A stretch of DNA of 64,000 nt, from NCBI RefSeq assembly GCF_000422645.1, contig NZ_AUGL01000001.1:248001-312000 (forward strand), given 5' to 3'. The notes under the pieces were generated by a model. That model was not told where the DNA came from, ran no database searches, and saw only the letters and a program-made list of their open reading frames with translations. This document shows, piece after piece, positions 42,604 to 52,783 of the stretch; position 1 is the first letter of the stretch, and every line of letters starts with the position of its first letter. The DNA is from Ferrimonas futtsuensis DSM 18154 (lineage in GTDB: Bacteria; Pseudomonadota; Gammaproteobacteria; Enterobacterales; Shewanellaceae). The position numbers were made by a program, and so were the translations under genes.

Positions 42604-44142
42604 TCAGCGCAGGAAATAACGGTAGGCGGCAGACCCGGTCACTTCCCGGCACTCCAGAGGCAGGGTCGCCAGGAAGCTGCTCAGCTCCTCATCCCCTTCC
42701 TCAGCGCACTCCAGTCCCATCAGCACCCGGCCGTAGGCGGCACCGTGATTGCGATAGTGGAACAGGGAGATGTTCCAGCGCTGCCCCAGGCGCAGCAGGA
42801 ACTGCAACAGCGCCCCGGGATGTTCGGGAAACGTCACATGGAACAGGCGCTCGCGCACCGGCTGCGGGGGCTGGCCGCCCACCATGTAGCGCACGTGCAG
42901 CTTGGCGGTCTCATCCTGTGACAGGTCCTCATGAGGGTAGCCCTCCCGGGACAGTTTCTCACTGATTCTGGCCAGCTCCAGAGCGTCGGCGATGCGCAGG
43001 CCGACAAAGATGTTGGCACTGTCCCTGCCTGCCAGCCGGTAGTTGAACTCGGTGATGGAGCGCTGTCCCAGCAGCTGGCAGAAGCGCAGGAAACTGCCCT
43101 TCTTCTCCGGGATGGTCACCGCCAGAACCGCTTCCTTGCCCTCACCCAGCTCACAACGCTCGGAGACATAGCGCAGGCTGTGGAAGTTGACATTGGCCCC
43201 AGACAGGATCGCCGCCAGTCTCTCATCGCCTTCCCGGCCTTCGCGATAGCGTTTCAGTCCGGCCAGAGCCAGGGCACCGGCAGGCTCGGCGATGGCACGG
43301 GTATCCTCGAAGATGTCCTTCACCGCCGCACAGATCTCATCGGTGCTGACGGTGATCACCTGGTCCACGCACTGTTGGGCCACCCGAAACGGCTCCTCTC
43401 CGATGCGCTTCACCGCCACCCCGTCGGCGAACAGGCCCACCCGATCCAGGGTCACCGGAAATCCGGCCTCCAGGGCAGCCTTGAGACAGGCCGCGTCTTC
43501 GGGTTCGACGCCAATCACCTTGATGTGGGGGGCCAGTGCCTTGATGTAGGCGGCCACGCCCGCCACCAGGCCACCGCCGCCTACGGGCACAAACACCGCA
43601 TCCAGCTGACGCTGCTGCTGCAACAGCTCCTGGCCTATGGTGCCCTGGCCGGCGATCACCGCCGGATCGTCGAAGGGGGGGATCAGGGTCAGCCCCTGAT
43701 TCTCCGCCAGCTCACGGGCATGGCCATAGGCGGCGTCGAAGTTATCGCCGAACAGCACCACCTCGCCACCATGGCCCCGCACCGCATCCACCTTAATGTC
43801 TGGGGTGGTGGCCGGCATCACGATCACCGCCCGGATCCCCAGGCGACTGGCGGAGAGGGCCACTCCCTGGGCGTGGTTGCCGGCGGACGCCGCCACCACA
43901 CCACAGGCACGCTTGGGCTCCGACAACTGATGAATGCAATTGTAGGCGCCTCGAAGCTTGAAGGAGTGAACCGGCTGCTGATCCTCCCGCTTCAGCCACA
44001 CCTGCGCCCCCAGACGGGCGCTGAGTTTGGCCATGGGATCCAGGCTGGTCAGCCTGGCCACGTCATACACCGGTGCCATCAGGATACGGCGCAGATACTC
44101 CTGGGCCAGATCCTGGCTCTGCGACTTGGCCAGGGCCACCAT
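42604..44142 (-). CDS. ilvA: Threonine deaminase (biosynthetic)
   Basis: 512-residue PLP enzyme that makes 2-oxobutyrate for isoleucine synthesis. The PLP lysine is K62 in PVHSFKLRGAYN, and GGGGLVAG binds the phosphate. The C-terminal third (from about 330) has two ACT-like regulatory domains, as in the isoleucine-inhibited biosynthetic form. It is the last gene of the ilv operon; its ATG overlaps the ilvD stop by 1 base (TGATG). Confidence 0.96.
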   Translation of the reverse strand: MVALAKSQSQDLAQEYLRRILMAPVYDVARLTSLDPMAKLSARLGAQVWLKREDQQPVHSFKLRGAYNCIHQLSEPKRACGVVAASAGNHAQGVALSASRLGIRAVIVMPATTPDIKVDAVRGHGGEVVLFGDNFDAAYGHARELAENQGLTLIPPFDDPAVIAGQGTIGQELLQQQRQLDAVFVPVGGGGLVAGVAAYIKALAPHIKVIGVEPEDAACLKAALEAGFPVTLDRVGLFADGVAVKRIGEEPFRVAQQCVDQVITVSTDEICAAVKDIFEDTRAIAEPAGALALAGLKRYREGREGDERLAAILSGANVNFHSLRYVSERCELGEGKEAVLAVTIPEKKGSFLRFCQLLGQRSITEFNYRLAGRDSANIFVGLRIADALELARISEKLSREGYPHEDLSQDETAKLHVRYMVGGQPPQPVRERLFHVTFPEHPGALLQFLLRLGQRWNISLFHYRNHGAAYGRVLMGLECAEEGDEELSSFLATLPLECREVTGSAAYRYFLR

Positions 44143-45977
44143 CAGGACTCCTCCAGCTTGGTCAGATCCCGCACGGCGCCCTTGTCGGCGCTGGTGGCCA
44201 GCATGGCGTACGCCTTCAGCGCCGGGCTCACCTGACGCTGACGGCTCTGCGGCTTGAAGCTGCAGTTGGCGGCACGCTGTGTCAGGGTTTGCTCATCCAC
44301 CTGAAGGGCGATGGTGCGCTGAGGAATGTTGATGCTGATGGTGTCGCCGTTCTCCACCAGGGCAATCACCCCGCCACTGGCCGCCTCGGGAGAGACGTGG
44401 CCTATGGAGAGACCTGAGGTGCCACCGGAGAATCGGCCATCGGTGATCAGGGCACACTTCTGCCCCAGCCCCATGGATTTCAGATAGCTGGTGGGATAGA
44501 GCATCTCCTGCATGCCTGGGCCCCCTTTGGGTCCCTCATAACGGATCACCACCACTTCTCCGGCCTGGACCTCGCCGTCGAGGATGCCGGCCACCGCCGC
44601 CTCCTGGCTTTCATAGACCCGGGCAGGCCCGATGAAGGTGAGGCAATCGTCCGGCACCCCGGCGGTCTTCACTATGCTGCCATTGGGTGCCAGATTGCCG
44701 GAGAGCACCGCCAATCCCCCCTCTGAGGAGTAGGCATGCTCAAAGCTGCGGATGCAACCGTTCTCACGATCGTCGTCCAGCTCAGGCCAGCGGCAGGACT
44801 GGGAAAAGGCCTGGGTGGTGCGCACCCCGGCGGGACCGGCGCGATAAAACTCCAGCACGCTCTCCTCTGAGGTCCCTTTAATGTCGTAACGCTCCAGCAC
44901 CTGTCCCAGGGTACCGCCAGCCACGTGAGGCACACTGGTGTCCAGCAGGCCGCCACGGGCCAGCTCCGCCAGCAGGCCGATGACGCCACCGGCACGGTGC
45001 ACATCTTCCATATGGTAATCCGGGGTAGAGGGGGCCACCTTGCACAATTGGGGCACCTTACGGGACAGGGCATCCATGTCCGCCATGGTGAACGCCACCT
45101 CCGCCTCCTGAGCGGCGGCCAGCAGGTGCAGCACCGTATTGGTGGAGCCGCCCATGGCGATGTCCAACGCCATGGCGTTGCCGAAGGCGGCGCGGGTGGC
45201 GATGCCCCGAGGCAGGGCGGTCTCGTCCTCCTCCTGGTACCAGCGGCGACACAGGTCGACGATGCGTTTGCCCGCCTCCAGAAACAGCTGCTGGCGATCG
45301 CTGTGGGTGGCCAGCATGGAGCCGTTGCCCGGCAACGACAGTCCCAGGGCTTCGGTCAGACAGTTCATGGAGTTGGCGGTAAACATCCCGGAGCAGGAGC
45401 CGCAGGTGGGGCAGGCACTGCGCTCCACCTGTTCCGCCTGTTCATCGGAGACATTGGGATCGGCGGCCTGGACCATGGCATCCACCAGGTCCAGTTTGAT
45501 CAACTGCTCAGAGAGTCGGGTCTTGCCCGCCTCCATGGGACCGCCGGAGACGAAGATCACCGGAATATTGAGACGCAGAGACGCCATCAGCATGCCGGGG
45601 GTGATCTTATCGCAGTTGGAGATGCACACCAGGGCATCGGCGCAGTGGGCGTTGACCATATACTCTACCGAGTCAGCAATCAGTTCCCTGCTGGGCAGGG
45701 AGTAGAGCATACCGCCATGGCCCATGGCGATGCCGTCATCCACGGCGATGGTGTTGAACTCCTTGGCAACCCCACCGGCTTCCTCAATGGCACCGGCCAC
45801 CAGCTGGCCCATATCCTTGAGATGCACATGGCCGGGGACAAACTGGGTAAAGGAGTTGGCCACCGCAATAATGGGTTTGCCGAAGTCCTGATCCGTCATA
45901 CCTGTGGCACGCCAGAGGGCTCGGGCCCCCGCCATATTCCGACCCGATGTGGAGGTCGCTGATCTCAGTTTCGGCAT
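44142..45977 (-). CDS. ilvD: Dihydroxy-acid dehydratase
   Basis: 611-residue iron-sulfur dehydratase for valine, leucine and isoleucine synthesis. The cluster cysteines are in [11 protein letters not shown] and [17 protein letters not shown], and the C-terminal [20 protein letters not shown] is conserved. The start [21 protein letters not shown] is the usual N-terminus. It lies 15 bases after ilvE and overlaps ilvA by 1 base. Confidence 0.97.
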   Translation of the reverse strand: MPKLRSATSTSGRNMAGARALWRATGMTDQDFGKPIIAVANSFTQFVPGHVHLKDMGQLVAGAIEEAGGVAKEFNTIAVDDGIAMGHGGMLYSLPSRELIADSVEYMVNAHCADALVCISNCDKITPGMLMASLRLNIPVIFVSGGPMEAGKTRLSEQLIKLDLVDAMVQAADPNVSDEQAEQVERSACPTCGSCSGMFTANSMNCLTEALGLSLPGNGSMLATHSDRQQLFLEAGKRIVDLCRRWYQEEDETALPRGIATRAAFGNAMALDIAMGGSTNTVLHLLAAAQEAEVAFTMADMDALSRKVPQLCKVAPSTPDYHMEDVHRAGGVIGLLAELARGGLLDTSVPHVAGGTLGQVLERYDIKGTSEESVLEFYRAGPAGVRTTQAFSQSCRWPELDDDRENGCIRSFEHAYSSEGGLAVLSGNLAPNGSIVKTAGVPDDCLTFIGPARVYESQEAAVAGILDGEVQAGEVVVIRYEGPKGGPGMQEMLYPTSYLKSMGLGQKCALITDGRFSGGTSGLSIGHVSPEAASGGVIALVENGDTISINIPQRTIALQVDEQTLTQRAANCSFKPQSRQRQVSPALKAYAMLATSADKGAVRDLTKLEES

Positions 45978-45992
45978 TGTTCTACCCTTTTA

Positions 45993-46967
45993 TTACAACA
46001 CTTTTGCCGTGGTACAGGCGGCAAACTCCTGCTTGTTTTCCTGCTCTTCGCTGACGTAATCCAGCCAGCCCCACTTGTCTTCTGTGACGCCACTGAACAA
46101 GCCAAAGAAGGCCGCCTGCATGTCGGCGGTAACGGGGCCGCGCTCACCTTCACCAACCTGGATGCCGTCCACCGAGCGGACAGGCACGATCTCGGCGGCG
46201 GTGCCGGTCATGAAGATCTCGTCGGCCAGATAGAGCGCCTCACGAGCCAGCGCCTCCTCCTTCACCTCATACCCCGCATCGCGGGCCAGGGTGATGATGG
46301 TGTCCCGGGTGATGCCGGGCAGAATGGCGGCGGTCACCGGCGGGGTGATCAGCACGCCGTTTTTCACCAGGAACAGGTTCTCACCTGCGCCTTCGGAGAT
46401 CTGGCCATTGGTGTCCAGGGCGATCCCCTCGGTGTACCCGTGGCGCTTGGCTTCACCGGAGATCAGCTGGGAGGAGAGGTAGTTACCCCCGGCCTTGGCG
46501 CCGGTGGGCATGGTATTGGCCGCCAAACGGTTCCAGGAGGAGACGCAGACATCCACTCCCTGCTTGGTGCTCTCTTCACCCAGGTAGGAATGCCAGGGGA
46601 AGGAGGCCACAATCACCTCGGCCTGACTGCCTGGAGGCACGTTCAGCCCCAGGCCGACGTTACCGTAGAACGCCAGAGGACGGATGTAAGCGCTGTCCAG
46701 GCCGTTGTCGACAATGGTGTCACGGCAGGCCTGTTCCAGCTCCGCCGGGGTATAGGGGATAGGCATCCGGTAGATCTTGGCGGAGTCGTACAGGCGCTGA
46801 ATGTGCTCCTGCAAGCGGAATACCGCCGGTCCCCTGGGAGTATGGTAAGCACGGATCCCCTCGAACACCGAGGAGCCGTAATGCAGGGCATGGCTAAGAA
46901 CATGCACCTGGGCATCCTGCCAGGGCATCATCTTGCCGTTAAACCAGATAAAATCCGCTTGGCTCAC
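45993..46967 (-). CDS. ilvE: Branched-chain amino acid aminotransferase
   Basis: 324 residues from a GTG start at 46967, which has AAGGAG six bases upstream and begins SQADFIWFNGK as in the family. A longer reading from 47024 overlaps ilvM and is rejected. The fold-IV PLP lysine lies in TGAKAGGNYLSSQL; EGAGENLFLVKNG and the FMTGTAAEIVPV motif are present. It is a little longer than E. coli IlvE (309), with an extra C-terminal tail. It performs the last step of the pathway. Confidence 0.94.
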   Translation of the reverse strand: MSQADFIWFNGKMMPWQDAQVHVLSHALHYGSSVFEGIRAYHTPRGPAVFRLQEHIQRLYDSAKIYRMPIPYTPAELEQACRDTIVDNGLDSAYIRPLAFYGNVGLGLNVPPGSQAEVIVASFPWHSYLGEESTKQGVDVCVSSWNRLAANTMPTGAKAGGNYLSSQLISGEAKRHGYTEGIALDTNGQISEGAGENLFLVKNGVLITPPVTAAILPGITRDTIITLARDAGYEVKEEALAREALYLADEIFMTGTAAEIVPVRSVDGIQVGEGERGPVTADMQAAFFGLFSGVTEDKWGWLDYVSEEQENKQEFAACTTAKVL

Positions 46968-46981
46968 AATGTGCTCCTTAA

Positions 46982-47233
46982 TTAGCCGTTGGCGATGCGC
47001 GCCTGGGAGATCTCCAGGCGACAATTCTTTACGTCGTACAGCTTGTCCAGCTGACGGGTCAGGTGCTCAATGGGGCGTTCGCTGGCCACGGTCACCGCAA
47101 TGTTGGCCTTACGATCCATGCTGCTCATGTGCATATGGCACACGGTAAAGCCACGGTGGCGGGTCACCCGCAGGACACGCTCCAAAACCTCTGGCGCCGG
47201 ATTCATCTCGATATACAAAGTGTGCTGACTCAT
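46982..47233 (-). CDS. ilvM: Acetolactate synthase II regulatory subunit
   Basis: 83-residue ACT-domain small subunit. It starts [23 protein letters not shown] and has the [14 protein letters not shown] strand pattern of IlvM. It pairs with IlvG, whose stop overlaps its start by four bases (ATGA). Confidence 0.92.
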   Translation of the reverse strand: MSQHTLYIEMNPAPEVLERVLRVTRHRGFTVCHMHMSSMDRKANIAVTVASERPIEHLTRQLDKLYDVKNCRLEISQARIANG

Positions 47234-48882
47234 GACTGCTTCTCCATCATATCGCTATTGGATGCCCCGGGTGGTACCAGAGGCCAGACGTTTTCTTTCT
47301 CGGAGATGGACACGTGTAACAGGAAGGGTCCATCGCTGTTTATCAGTTGTTCCAGAGCCTCCTCCACCTGGTCTTCACGCCAGATGTGGGCCCCGGGGAT
47401 GTCGAAGGCCGCCGCCATGGCCACGAACTCCGGGTTGTCGGACAGGTTGGTTTCGCTGTAGCGCTCCTCGAAGAACAGCTCCTGCCACTGCTTCACCATG
47501 CCCAGGCGCTGGTTGTCCAGCAGCAGAATCTTCACCGGCAGCTTGGCCCGCTTGATGGTGGTCAACTCCTGACAGTTCATCATGAAAGAGCCGTCTCCGG
47601 AGACCACCAGCACCGGCTTATCCGGGTGGGCAAACTGGGCGCCGATGCCAACCGGCAGGCCGAAACCCATGGTGCCCAGGCCGGCGCTGGAGAGATGAGT
47701 CTCCGGGCCATCAAACTCCATATGCTGGGCCACCCACATTTGATGCTGGCCCACATCACAGGCCACGGTGCTGCCCTTGGGCAGGCGGTCAGAGATGGTC
47801 TTGAGCAGCCTGGGGGCAAAGATCCCCTCGAAGGGCGCGTCGTAGCTGAAGGCCCACTCTCGGGAACGCTGGTCACAGAGGTCACGCCACTGACCACACT
47901 CCAGCGCCATCGCCATCGCCGGCAGCACCTGCTTGAGGTCGGCGCTGTGGCTCAGGTGGGCCGCCTTTCTCTTGGAGAACTCCGCCGGGTCGATGTCCAG
48001 GTGAATCACCTGGGCGTCCGGGGCGAAGGTGTCCAGTCGACCGGTCACCCGGTCGTCGAAGCGGGCACCGACGGCGATCAGCAGGTCACACTCCTGAACC
48101 GCCATGTTGGCCGCCTTGGTGCCGTGCATCCCCAGCATCCCCATGTAGCCTGGGGTGCCGGGTGCCACGGCGCCGATCCCCTTGAGGGTGGCCACCGACG
48201 GCATGCCGGTGGTGGCGATAAACTGACGCAGCTCGGCAACGGCGTCCGCCATGCCAACACCACCGCCCACATAGAGGACCGGGCGCTTGGCCGATTTCAA
48301 CATCTGGTGAGCCTGCTCCAGAGGGAAGTCACCGATGCCGGCGGTGCCATTGGTGTGGGCCGTCAGGGGCGGGTGGTACTCCACCATCCCCTGCTGAATG
48401 TCCTTGGGAATGTCCACCAGTACCGGACCAGGACGCCCCTCTGCCGCCAGGGCAAACGCCTGCTGCAGGGTGTCACACAGCTCATCGGCGGTACGCACCA
48501 GGAAGCTGTGCTTGGTGCAGGCCAGAGACAGCCCCAGCACGTCGATCTCCTGGAAGGCGTCGGTGCCTATGGCCGCATTGGGCACCTGGCCGGTGATGGC
48601 GACCAGCGGAATGGAATCCATGTAGGCGTCCGCCAGAGCCGTCAACAGGTTGGTGGCGCCCGGACCCGAGGTGGCAATGCACACCCCGGTCTTGCCTGAG
48701 GCACGGGCGTAACCAATGGCGGCGAAGGCCGCCCCCTGCTCATGGCGAGTCAGGGTGTGGTTGACGGACGAGTCGAGCATGGCATCGTAAACGGGCATGA
48801 TGGCACCGCCGGGATAGCCAAACACGGTATCCACCCCGAATCCTTCCAATGTACGAATGACTGCTTCCGCTCCGCTGATCAT
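47230..48882 (-). CDS. ilvG: Acetolactate synthase II catalytic subunit
   Basis: 550-residue thiamine-diphosphate enzyme that makes acetolactate and acetohydroxybutyrate. The catalytic Glu is E48 in TRHEQGAA; the ThDP/Mg motif is [16 protein letters not shown] and active-site regions are complete. Unlike E. coli K-12, where ilvG carries a frameshift, this gene is intact. It begins 4 bases after the ilvC stop. Confidence 0.96.
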   Translation of the reverse strand: MISGAEAVIRTLEGFGVDTVFGYPGGAIMPVYDAMLDSSVNHTLTRHEQGAAFAAIGYARASGKTGVCIATSGPGATNLLTALADAYMDSIPLVAITGQVPNAAIGTDAFQEIDVLGLSLACTKHSFLVRTADELCDTLQQAFALAAEGRPGPVLVDIPKDIQQGMVEYHPPLTAHTNGTAGIGDFPLEQAHQMLKSAKRPVLYVGGGVGMADAVAELRQFIATTGMPSVATLKGIGAVAPGTPGYMGMLGMHGTKAANMAVQECDLLIAVGARFDDRVTGRLDTFAPDAQVIHLDIDPAEFSKRKAAHLSHSADLKQVLPAMAMALECGQWRDLCDQRSREWAFSYDAPFEGIFAPRLLKTISDRLPKGSTVACDVGQHQMWVAQHMEFDGPETHLSSAGLGTMGFGLPVGIGAQFAHPDKPVLVVSGDGSFMMNCQELTTIKRAKLPVKILLLDNQRLGMVKQWQELFFEERYSETNLSDNPEFVAMAAAFDIPGAHIWREDQVEEALEQLINSDGPFLLHVSISEKENVWPLVPPGASNSDMMEKQS

Positions 48883-48886
48883 CGGC

Positions 48887-49885
48887 TTACTCCCCTCGGT
48901 TCAACCAGCTCATGCGGCTGCGCAGTTCGGCACCAACCTTTTCGATTGGGTGCTCACACTCCGCCTTTTGGGCGGCTCGGTAGTTGGTGCTGCCGGCTTT
49001 GTACTCTTCAACCCACTGACGGGTGAATTCACCGGACTGAATCTCCGCCAACACCTGCTTCATGGTCTCCTTGGCGCGATCATCGACGATGCGATCACCA
49101 CGAGTCAGGGCACCGTAAGCGGCCGTGTCGGAAACGAACTCGTGCATGCGGGAGATGCCGCCCTCGTACAGCAGGTCGACAATCAGCTTCAGCTCGTGCA
49201 GACATTCGAAGTAGGCCAGCTCAGGCTGATAGCCCGCCTCAACCAGGGTCTCCCACCCCTTACGCACCATGGCCACCGCGCCACCACACAGTACCGCCTG
49301 CTCACCGAAGAGATCGGTCTCGGTCTCCTCCTTGAAGTTGGTGGTCAGTACGCCGCCTCGAGTGCCACCGATGGCATCGGCGTAGGCCAGGGCCCTGGCG
49401 TGGGCATAACCGGTCGCGTCCTGGTGAACCGCCATCAGGCAGGGAACACCGGCGCCCTTCTCATACTCGGTACGCACCAGGTAACCCGGTCCCTTGGGGG
49501 CCACCATGGTCACATCGATGTTGGCGGCGGGCTCGATCATGCCGTAATGAACGTTCAGGCCGTGGCTGAACATCAGCATGGCGCCCTCTTTGATGTTGGG
49601 CTCGATGTGCTCCTTGTAGCAGTCTGCCTGGGCCATGTCGGGAATCAGCACCATCACTACGTCGGCGTCACGTACCGCTTCGGCGAAGGGAACCGGCTGC
49701 CAGCCCTCCTCCTCCGCCTGCTTCCAGCTGGCACCGCCGGGGCGCAGGCCGATGACTACATTCACTCCGCTGTCGCGCAGGTTCAGGGACTGGCCTCGGC
49801 CCTGGCTGCCATAGCCGAGGACGGCGACGGTCTTGCCTTGTAACAGACTCGGGTTGGCGTCAGCTTGGTGATACATCTGGGTCAT
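48887..49885 (-). CDS. ilvC: Ketol-acid reductoisomerase, short class I form
   Basis: 332-residue enzyme converting acetolactate to dihydroxyisovalerate with NADPH and Mg. The Rossmann loop is [17 protein letters not shown]; the PKGPG motif, and the acidic metal residues in [13 protein letters not shown] and the C-terminal ECLHE segment, are present. Length is that of class I (about 330–340), whereas E. coli IlvC is class II (491). It is the first structural gene after the ilvL attenuator and so is attenuated with ilvGMEDA. In E. coli, ilvC is instead a separate, IlvY-controlled gene. Confidence 0.95.
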   Translation of the reverse strand: MTQMYHQADANPSLLQGKTVAVLGYGSQGRGQSLNLRDSGVNVVIGLRPGGASWKQAEEEGWQPVPFAEAVRDADVVMVLIPDMAQADCYKEHIEPNIKEGAMLMFSHGLNVHYGMIEPAANIDVTMVAPKGPGYLVRTEYEKGAGVPCLMAVHQDATGYAHARALAYADAIGGTRGGVLTTNFKEETETDLFGEQAVLCGGAVAMVRKGWETLVEAGYQPELAYFECLHELKLIVDLLYEGGISRMHEFVSDTAAYGALTRGDRIVDDRAKETMKQVLAEIQSGEFTRQWVEEYKAGSTNYRAAQKAECEHPIEKVGAELRSRMSWLNRGE

Positions 49886-49913
49886 GGTTGCTTCTCTCCG
49901 TGGACTTCAGGGT

Positions 49914-49947
49914 AAAAAAAACCCCCCGGACCTTTCGGTGCGGGGGG
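49914..49947 (-). terminator. Attenuator terminator of the ilv operon
   Basis: On the minus strand, a stem of six C·G pairs plus an inner ACC/GGT stem and a GAAA-type loop (49922–49947) is followed by eight T. It lies between ilvL and ilvC, so it is a conditional terminator formed when the leader peptide is translated freely. Confidence 0.9.
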
Positions 49948-49965
49948 TGGCTGTTTGGTTGACGT

Positions 49966-50067
49966 CTAGGCTGATTGTGCCTGAACCAAACGCGTTCCCC
50001 CGCCGGTGATAATAATCACCACGGTCAGGACCACGACTAGGACTAGGTTCAGGGTTACAGGCATCAT
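49966..50067 (-). CDS. ilvL: ilv operon leader peptide
   Basis: 33-codon frame starting ATG-ATG at 50067. The peptide contains LVLVVVLTVVIIIT, a run rich in leucine, valine and isoleucine codons, like E. coli IlvL. Its stop lies 18 bases before the attenuator hairpin (minus-strand order). Ribosome stalling at these codons when any of the three amino acids is scarce would favour the antiterminator and expression of ilvCGMEDA. The frame is too short for routine gene calling. Confidence 0.92.
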   Translation of the reverse strand: MMPVTLNLVLVVVLTVVIIITGGGTRLVQAQSA

Positions 50068-50149
50068 CGGTTCGATTCCTACGTCTTTTCTCTTGTTGGT
50101 GACCCCCGCAAAGGCGTTTTGCGGAGAGGTCGAAATTTAAGCTTATTTA

Positions 50150-50178
50150 GAATTAGCACACCCAAATTAACGATGCAA
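50150..50178 (-). promoter_or_regulatory. Probable ilv operon promoter (minus strand)
   Basis: On the minus strand, TTGCAT (50178–50173), a 17-base spacer and TAATTC (50155–50150). The leader RNA would begin near 50143, about 75 bases before ilvL, and contains a hairpin CCGCAAA/TTTTGCGG near 50105–50123. Confidence 0.45.
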
Positions 50179-50292
50179 AGAAAATTTTCCATTTGTGAGA
50201 AAAAGAGAAATGTAACCAAATATTACAAACACAGTGTTCTCTGAGAAGGCGCTAAAATAGGGGATAACCACGCAGTTGCAGGGAGGCAATTT

Positions 50293-51813
50293 ATGGCGTT
50301 GGCTCAAGTTTTTACCCGTGCCGAGTTGGGGATGGACGCCCCGCTGATCCGGGTGGAGGTTCACATCAGCGGCGGCCTGCCCAGCGTCACCCTGGTGGGG
50401 TTACCTGAGGCTTCGGTAAGGGAATCCAGAGAGCGGGTGCGTGCGGCCCTCAACAGTTGCGGCTTTCAGTTTCCCGCCCGGCGGGTCACCGTCAACCTGG
50501 CCCCGGCGGAGCTGCCCAAGCAGGGGGGGCGCTTCGATCTGGCCATCGCCCTGGGGATCCTGTGCGCCACAGACCAACTTCCGAAATCATGTGTCAAAAA
50601 TCGGGAATTTTTCGGCGAACTGTCTCTATCTGGCGAGATAAGGCGCTGCTCCGGGCTGCTGCCCGCGGCCCTGGCGGCCAAAACACAGCGGCGGCAGATG
50701 GTGGTCCCCGCCGAAGGCAGCGACGAGCTGTCACTGGTGCCGGAGCTGGATGCCCTGAAAGCGCCCAGCCTGCCGCTATTGGTTGCCGCCCTGACCGGCC
50801 AGGGACCGCTGACTCCCATAGAACAGGATCCGTCCCAGACAGACGCCCCACCCCGGGGGCGGGATCTCAGTGAAGTGATCGGCCAGCAACAGGGGAAACT
50901 GGCGCTGATGATCGCCGCCAGCGGGGGTCACAATCTTCTGCTGATGGGGCCTCCCGGCACCGGCAAGACCATGCTGGCCAGCCGACTGTGCGATCTGCTT
51001 CCCTCTCTGCAGGTGGGCGGGGCCCTGGAGGTGGCGGCCATCCACTCGGTGGCCGGGCTGCCCCGATCACCGGCACAGTTGCTGCAAAGGCCGTTTCGCA
51101 CCCCCCACCACTCCAGCTCGGCAGTCTCCCTGGTGGGAGGCGGCAGCCTGCCCAAGCCCGGAGAGATCTCCCTGGCTCATCACGGGGTGCTGTTTCTCGA
51201 TGAACTGCCCGAATTTCCCCGCACCGTACTGGACAGCCTCAGGGAACCCCTGGAATCCGGCGAGGTGGTGATCTCCCGAGCCGCCGCCAAACTGCGCTAC
51301 CCAGCCCAGTTTCAACTGGTGGCGGCGATGAACCCCAGCCCCTGCGGCGAAACCGGCCATCAAAGCCGCTCCACCCCTGAACAGATCCGCCGCTACCTGG
51401 GGCGACTCTCCGGTCCCTTCCTGGACCGATTCGATCTGACGGTGGAGGTAGCCAGGCTCGCACCGGGGGAGTTAACCCGCCAACACCAGCCTCAGGGGCT
51501 GACCACAGAGCAGGCCAGAGCCCAGGTCATGGCCGCCCGGGAGCAGGCGCTGAATCGACAGGGGACCCTCAACGCCCGGCTTTCCCCGTCGGCATTGGGC
51601 AGCGAGGCGAAGATAGAGCCGGATGCCGCCGCCTTCGCCGAGCAGGGGCTCAATCGGCTGGGGCTTTCCGTCCGCGCATTCCACCGTATTTTGCGGGTCA
51701 GCCGTACCCTGGCGGATCTTCAGCAGCAGGAGTGGGTCAACCGATCCCACGTGGCCAAAGCCTTCGGCTTCAGGGCCATGGACAAGCTGATGGCGCAACT
51801 GAGGCTGGAGTAG
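50293..51813 (+). CDS. comM: ComM/YifB, Mg-chelatase-like AAA+ protein
   Basis: 506 residues. The N-terminal domain (1–180) has GGLPSVTLVGLPEASVRESRERV. The AAA+ core follows with Walker A GPPGTGKT in LLMGPPGTGKTMLASRL and Walker B VLFLDELPEF. The C-terminal part is Mg_chelatase_C. ComM is a hexameric branch-migration helicase that helps integrate transformed DNA in Vibrio. It is divergent from the ilv operon; a TAAAAT −10-like element is at 50253–50258. The ribosome site GGGAGG is well placed. Confidence 0.94.
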   Translation: MALAQVFTRAELGMDAPLIRVEVHISGGLPSVTLVGLPEASVRESRERVRAALNSCGFQFPARRVTVNLAPAELPKQGGRFDLAIALGILCATDQLPKSCVKNREFFGELSLSGEIRRCSGLLPAALAAKTQRRQMVVPAEGSDELSLVPELDALKAPSLPLLVAALTGQGPLTPIEQDPSQTDAPPRGRDLSEVIGQQQGKLALMIAASGGHNLLLMGPPGTGKTMLASRLCDLLPSLQVGGALEVAAIHSVAGLPRSPAQLLQRPFRTPHHSSSAVSLVGGGSLPKPGEISLAHHGVLFLDELPEFPRTVLDSLREPLESGEVVISRAAAKLRYPAQFQLVAAMNPSPCGETGHQSRSTPEQIRRYLGRLSGPFLDRFDLTVEVARLAPGELTRQHQPQGLTTEQARAQVMAAREQALNRQGTLNARLSPSALGSEAKIEPDAAAFAEQGLNRLGLSVRAFHRILRVSRTLADLQQQEWVNRSHVAKAFGFRAMDKLMAQLRLE

Positions 51814-51892
51814 CATAAAGACAAAGGCAGATCCGCCTTGAGACACTGGTCAGAGCTGTTTAACATGTCCTCAAGTTTAGCCTGCGTCACGG

Positions 51893-52780
51893 ATGGATCT
51901 GTTGAACACTTTTCGCGGCCTGTTGGCCTTCTCCGGCTACGTCATCAATACCCTGTTCTGGTTTCCCGTGGTCTTTGGTCTCGGGCTGCTCAAACTGCTG
52001 CCCATAGACCCGCTGAAACGCGCCTGCAGCTGGGCCGCCGATCAATGCGCTACCGCCTGGATCAGCATCAATAACCTGAATCAGGCGGTTCTCAGCGGCA
52101 GTCGCATGGTGGTGGACTCCCTGCCGGAGCTCTCCCCCAGGCAGTGGTATATGGTGATCTCCAATCATCAGTCCTGGGTAGACATCCTGATACTTCAGCG
52201 ATTGTTCAATCGCCGCATCCCCTTTATCAAATTTTTCCTCAAATGGGAGCTGATCTTCGTGCCGGTCATCGGCCTGTGCTGGTGGGCATTGGATTTTCCC
52301 TTTATGCGCAGGTTCTCTGCCCAGTACCTGAAGAAGAACCCGCATATGAAGGGAAAAGACATTGAAACGACAAAAAAAGCCTGCGAAAAGTACAAAACCT
52401 CACCGGTCACCATCATGAACTTCGTCGAGGGAACCCGCTTTACAGAGGACAAGCGCGACCGGCAGAATTCCCCGTTTTCGCAACTGCTCAGACCAAAGGC
52501 CGGGGGTTTAGCCTTTACCCTAGACGCCATGGGACCCAAATTACAGCGGATGCTGGATGTCACCATCTACTACCCGGATGGCGCCCCCAGTTTCTGGGAT
52601 TACCTCTGTGGCCGGGTACCGGAGATCCGGATCACCGTGGATCAGCGCTCTCTGGAGGAGCTGCACGCCATCGGCTACGACTCCCCGGAACAGAAGGCCG
52701 AGTTCCAACAGTGGCTCAATGGCCTGTGGCATGAGAAGCAGCGGCAACTGTCCGACTGCAGCAACGATGAACACCGATAG
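51893..52780 (+). CDS. Lysophospholipid acyltransferase-like protein (YihG-type), copy 1
   Basis: 295 residues with one or two N-terminal hydrophobic helices (10–40). The acyltransferase motif is NHQSWVD (H92–D97) and the second motif FVEGTR. YihG-type enzymes acylate lysophosphatidic acid or related lysophospholipids at the inner membrane. It is adjacent to a clear paralogue, 3 bases downstream, with the same KGKDIETT and RPKAGG segments. The ribosome site for ATG 51893 is weak. Confidence 0.87.
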   Translation: MDLLNTFRGLLAFSGYVINTLFWFPVVFGLGLLKLLPIDPLKRACSWAADQCATAWISINNLNQAVLSGSRMVVDSLPELSPRQWYMVISNHQSWVDILILQRLFNRRIPFIKFFLKWELIFVPVIGLCWWALDFPFMRRFSAQYLKKNPHMKGKDIETTKKACEKYKTSPVTIMNFVEGTRFTEDKRDRQNSPFSQLLRPKAGGLAFTLDAMGPKLQRMLDVTIYYPDGAPSFWDYLCGRVPEIRITVDQRSLEELHAIGYDSPEQKAEFQQWLNGLWHEKQRQLSDCSNDEHR

Positions 52781-52783
52781 ACT

